From Saprospiraceae bacterium (lineage in GTDB: Bacteria > Bacteroidota > Bacteroidia > Chitinophagales > Saprospiraceae), in the NCBI GenBank assembly GCA_021738725.1, contig JAIPBE010000021.1, positions 1-54,588 of the forward strand: 54,588 nt of DNA, read 5' to 3'. Below, piece by piece: positions 53,040-54,588 of the stretch. Both the position numbers and the translations under genes were made by a program. The number at the start of each line of letters is the position of its first letter. Position 1 is the stretch's first letter. The notes beneath the pieces were generated by a model, which saw only the letters and a list, made by a program, of their open reading frames with translations, did not search any database and had not been told where the DNA came from.

Positions 53040-53591
53040 ATGGAAGAGCGTATTGCACAGTGGAGCGACCGGATTGATAAAGTGAGTGCGGCAATCAATA
53101 TTTGCTGTACAGATCTTGATCTTGAGTCGCTCAACATAAAGCCGAATTTGGAATCCTGGAGCATCGCCCAGATCCTGGACCATATTATGACCACAAACCA
53201 GTCTTACTTCCCCATGTTGGACAAACTGGCCCTGGGCGAATTTGACTTGCCTTTGCATGGCAGGCTTCCATTTCTAAGACGTTTTTTTGGCCGATTCATC
53301 CTGAAAGGCGTTTCGCCGAAACGGGAGAAAAAGATCAGCACGTTCCCCATCTGGGAGCCCTCTTCCAGTCAACTGCCTGGCGATATGGTCGCCCGGTTTT
53401 CCAGCCATCAGGCCAAACTCAAGTCGCGGATAGAAGATGCCCTTCCCCTCCTGGAGAAAGGCGCCCGAATCTACTCGCCGGCCAGCCGAATGATCGTTTA
53501 CTCGCTGGCAGATGCGTTTGAGATCATCGTGACCCATGAAGAAAGACACCTGGAGCAGGTGAAGGAGGTCCTGGAGTTGAGGAGGTTATGA
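53040..53591 (+). CDS. DinB-like metal-binding protein
   Basis: The protein has 183 residues from the ATG at 53040 (a GTG lies one codon upstream). It is a four-helix bundle of the DinB/DUF664 superfamily, with the first His in WSIAQILDHIM (about residue 48) and the second pair in IIVTHEERHLEQVKEV near the C-terminus; together these usually bind a divalent metal. Members act as thiol-transferases or are of unknown function. It follows the ATPase by 48 bp and is the last gene of the window. Confidence 0.82.
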   Translation: MEERIAQWSDRIDKVSAAINICCTDLDLESLNIKPNLESWSIAQILDHIMTTNQSYFPMLDKLALGEFDLPLHGRLPFLRRFFGRFILKGVSPKREKKISTFPIWEPSSSQLPGDMVARFSSHQAKLKSRIEDALPLLEKGARIYSPASRMIVYSLADAFEIIVTHEERHLEQVKEVLELRRL

Positions 53592-53595
53592 GGAA

Positions 53596-53703
53596 AGTTA
53601 TGGAGTTGAGGAGTTATTGGGTTATTTCGATATTGAGTTATTTCGAAAAGAAGGAGCCGGAGGGGTTGAATAATATCTTCTTGTGATCTTGATCGCAATT
53701 CAT
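53596..53703. repeat. 108-bp direct repeat, copy 1
   Basis: Identical in all 108 bases to 54481-54588. It contains GAGTTATTTCG-type words (GGGTTATTTCGATATTGAG) and the block ggaggggttgaataa. It starts 5 bp after the DinB-like stop codon. Confidence 0.95.
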
Positions 53704-53763
53704 TGGGTGACTCAATGTGAATCCGACATTCAGAAGGTAATTAACGTGTTATGAGTAGAAGTA

Positions 53764-53830
53764 CGACCCCTACGGGGCTGCTGTTCGTGTTCACTGGGTT
53801 GTTGCTATAAACGTTTGAACCCTACGGGGC
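53764..53830 (+). repeat. REPIN-like half, element A copy 1
   Basis: Two CCCCTACGGGG-type palindromes (53767-53777 and 53819-53829) flank a segment with gttcactgggttgttg and tataaacgt. Element A is repeated at 54074-54138, and its 3' half is the inverted match of element B. Confidence 0.8.
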
Positions 53831-53910
53831 TATTTTACGTTATGGCGTGATTTCGTTATTGAGTTATTTCGAGAATCCAATGCCCTTTCGGAATTAAATC
53901 CATACTAAGC

Positions 53911-53976
53911 GCCCCGTAGGGGTGGCACGTTTATAGCACCGAGAGTGCTCCCCCTAACCCCTCGCCCCGCAGGGGT
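53911..53976 (-). repeat. REPIN-like half, element B copy 1
   Basis: GCCCCGTAGGGGT at both ends encloses ggcacgtttatagcaccgag and tgctccccctaacccctc. The left part, read in reverse, is TGCTATAAACGT-GCC-ACCCCTACGGGGC, the counterpart of the right half of element A, so A and B form an inverted pair about 80 bp apart. Confidence 0.8.
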
Positions 53977-54073
53977 TGAATAAGCACGTCTTGCAATCAT
54001 GAACGCAATTCAGAGGGTTACTCATTGGAAAACCGACATGCAGAAGATAGTAAACGTGTGATGAGTAGTCGTA

Positions 54074-54138
54074 CGACCCCTACGGGGCCGCCGTTCGTGT
54101 TCACTGGGTTGTTGCTATAAACGTTTGACCCCTACGGC
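54074..54138 (+). repeat. REPIN-like half, element A copy 2
   Basis: Same structure as 53764-53830. The second palindrome is degraded to CCCCTACGGCCCC. Flanking upstream sequence (gacat-cagaag-ta-acgtgt-atgagtag) is also conserved between the copies, so the repeat unit is larger than the palindromes. Confidence 0.8.
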
Positions 54139-54267
54139 CCCATTCCGGGTTGTGAATGGGTGGATAGAGTCCCTTAAGTCACCAGGCCAGAAGATTTGGA
54201 TTCATAGACAACTTAATTATCCCGAAGAGAAGGAGAGAATAAATCAACTGGTTTTTAGACTACTTCA

Positions 54268-54333
54268 GCCCCGTAGGGGTGGCACGTTTATAGCACCGAG
54301 AGTGCTCCCCCTAACCCCTCGCCCCGTAGGGGT
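54268..54333 (-). repeat. REPIN-like half, element B copy 2
   Basis: Differs from 53911-53976 by a single base across 66 bp. Between A2 and B2 lies about 130 bp of unrelated DNA (54139-54267), in contrast to the pair A1-B1. Confidence 0.8.
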
Positions 54334-54480
54334 GAAACTGGTAGTCTTTTTGCGAAGATGTTGGCCAAAACATTATGATAGGATAATTCCCTGTGCCCAA
54401 GTATGGGAACGATTATAGGAACGCATCAGCAGTTCAACCCAAAGAGGGCCCAGTTAGGGGAGGAAGTGATGAGAATGTTG

Positions 54481-54588
54481 AGTTATGGAGTTGAGGAGTT
54501 ATTGGGTTATTTCGATATTGAGTTATTTCGAAAAGAAGGAGCCGGAGGGGTTGAATAATATCTTCTTGTGATCTTGATCGCAATTCAT
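54481..54588. repeat. 108-bp direct repeat, copy 2, reaching the window end
   Basis: Exact copy of 53596-53703, 885 bp downstream. It runs to the last base of the window, so the full length of the repeat is unknown. Confidence 0.95.

Noticed and set aside
54125-54418. Possible 97-residue coding region near the right end
   Set aside because: It crosses the REPIN palindromes and element B; composition and lack of family signature argue against coding.

Overview
The window comes from a member of the Bacteroidota, probably a free-living saprospirian-type lineage (the lineage is an inference). The evidence is fourfold: type IX secretion (T9SS) C-terminal sorting domains on at least three exported proteins, SprB-type and DUF285/BspA-type surface repeats, a DUF5686 outer-membrane protein, and promoters with the Bacteroidota pattern TTTG-N19-TAnnTTTG. 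Few start codons are preceded by a Shine-Dalgarno sequence, which also fits.

Layout. At the left edge lie a terminator, a GIY-YIG nuclease pseudogene with an in-frame amber codon, and what looks like the 5' half of a tRNA gene carrying a palindromic repeat in its D-loop. A large DUF285-repeat T9SS surface protein and a DUF5686/TonB-plug-like outer membrane protein follow, divergently transcribed (0.5-6.2 kb). From 25.0 kb down to 6.4 kb the minus strand carries one continuous ribosomal cluster in which the str, S10, spc and alpha operons are fused: rpsL, rpsG, fusA, rpsJ, rplC-D-W-B, rpsS, rplV, rpsC, rplP, rpmC, rpsQ, rplN-X-E, rpsN, rpsH, rplF-R, rpsE, rpmD, rplO, secY, map, infA, rpmJ, rpsM, rpsK, rpsD, rpoA, rplQ. 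There is no tuf and no adk. A strong promoter lies just upstream of rpsL and a terminator follows rplQ.

From 25.2 to 48.6 kb is a mixed housekeeping and accessory stretch: a polyamine-type GNAT, a polyprenyl diphosphate synthase, a degenerate hybrid sensor kinase, an amidohydrolase lipoprotein, an M23 peptidase, a signal-less HtrA-like protease, a zinc-ribbon protein, a prohibitin-like SPFH protein, a DUF2279 protein, aroA, an OmpA-type peptidoglycan-binding protein, a glutaryl-CoA-dehydrogenase-like flavoprotein, an unknown membrane protein overlapping folB, a DUF4197 lipoprotein, a glycine-rich RRM protein, a BaiN/HI0933-type flavoprotein, an AI-2E family permease, a Kelch T9SS protein, an unknown lipoprotein and queG.

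The right end is repeat-rich. A 1.75 kb non-coding array of degenerate word-like repeats (48.6-50.35 kb) separates queG from a P-type cation ATPase and a DinB-like protein. The last kilobase is a composite of CCCCTACGGGG palindromes arranged as inverted pairs (REPIN-like). It is bracketed by an exact 108 bp direct repeat whose second copy runs off the window edge.

No complete new multi-gene defence or metabolic system is visible. The most unusual items are the repeat systems at both ends, the tRNA/GIY-YIG remnant, and a hybrid kinase whose input receiver, H-box and ATPase domain are all degenerate while its output receiver is intact.
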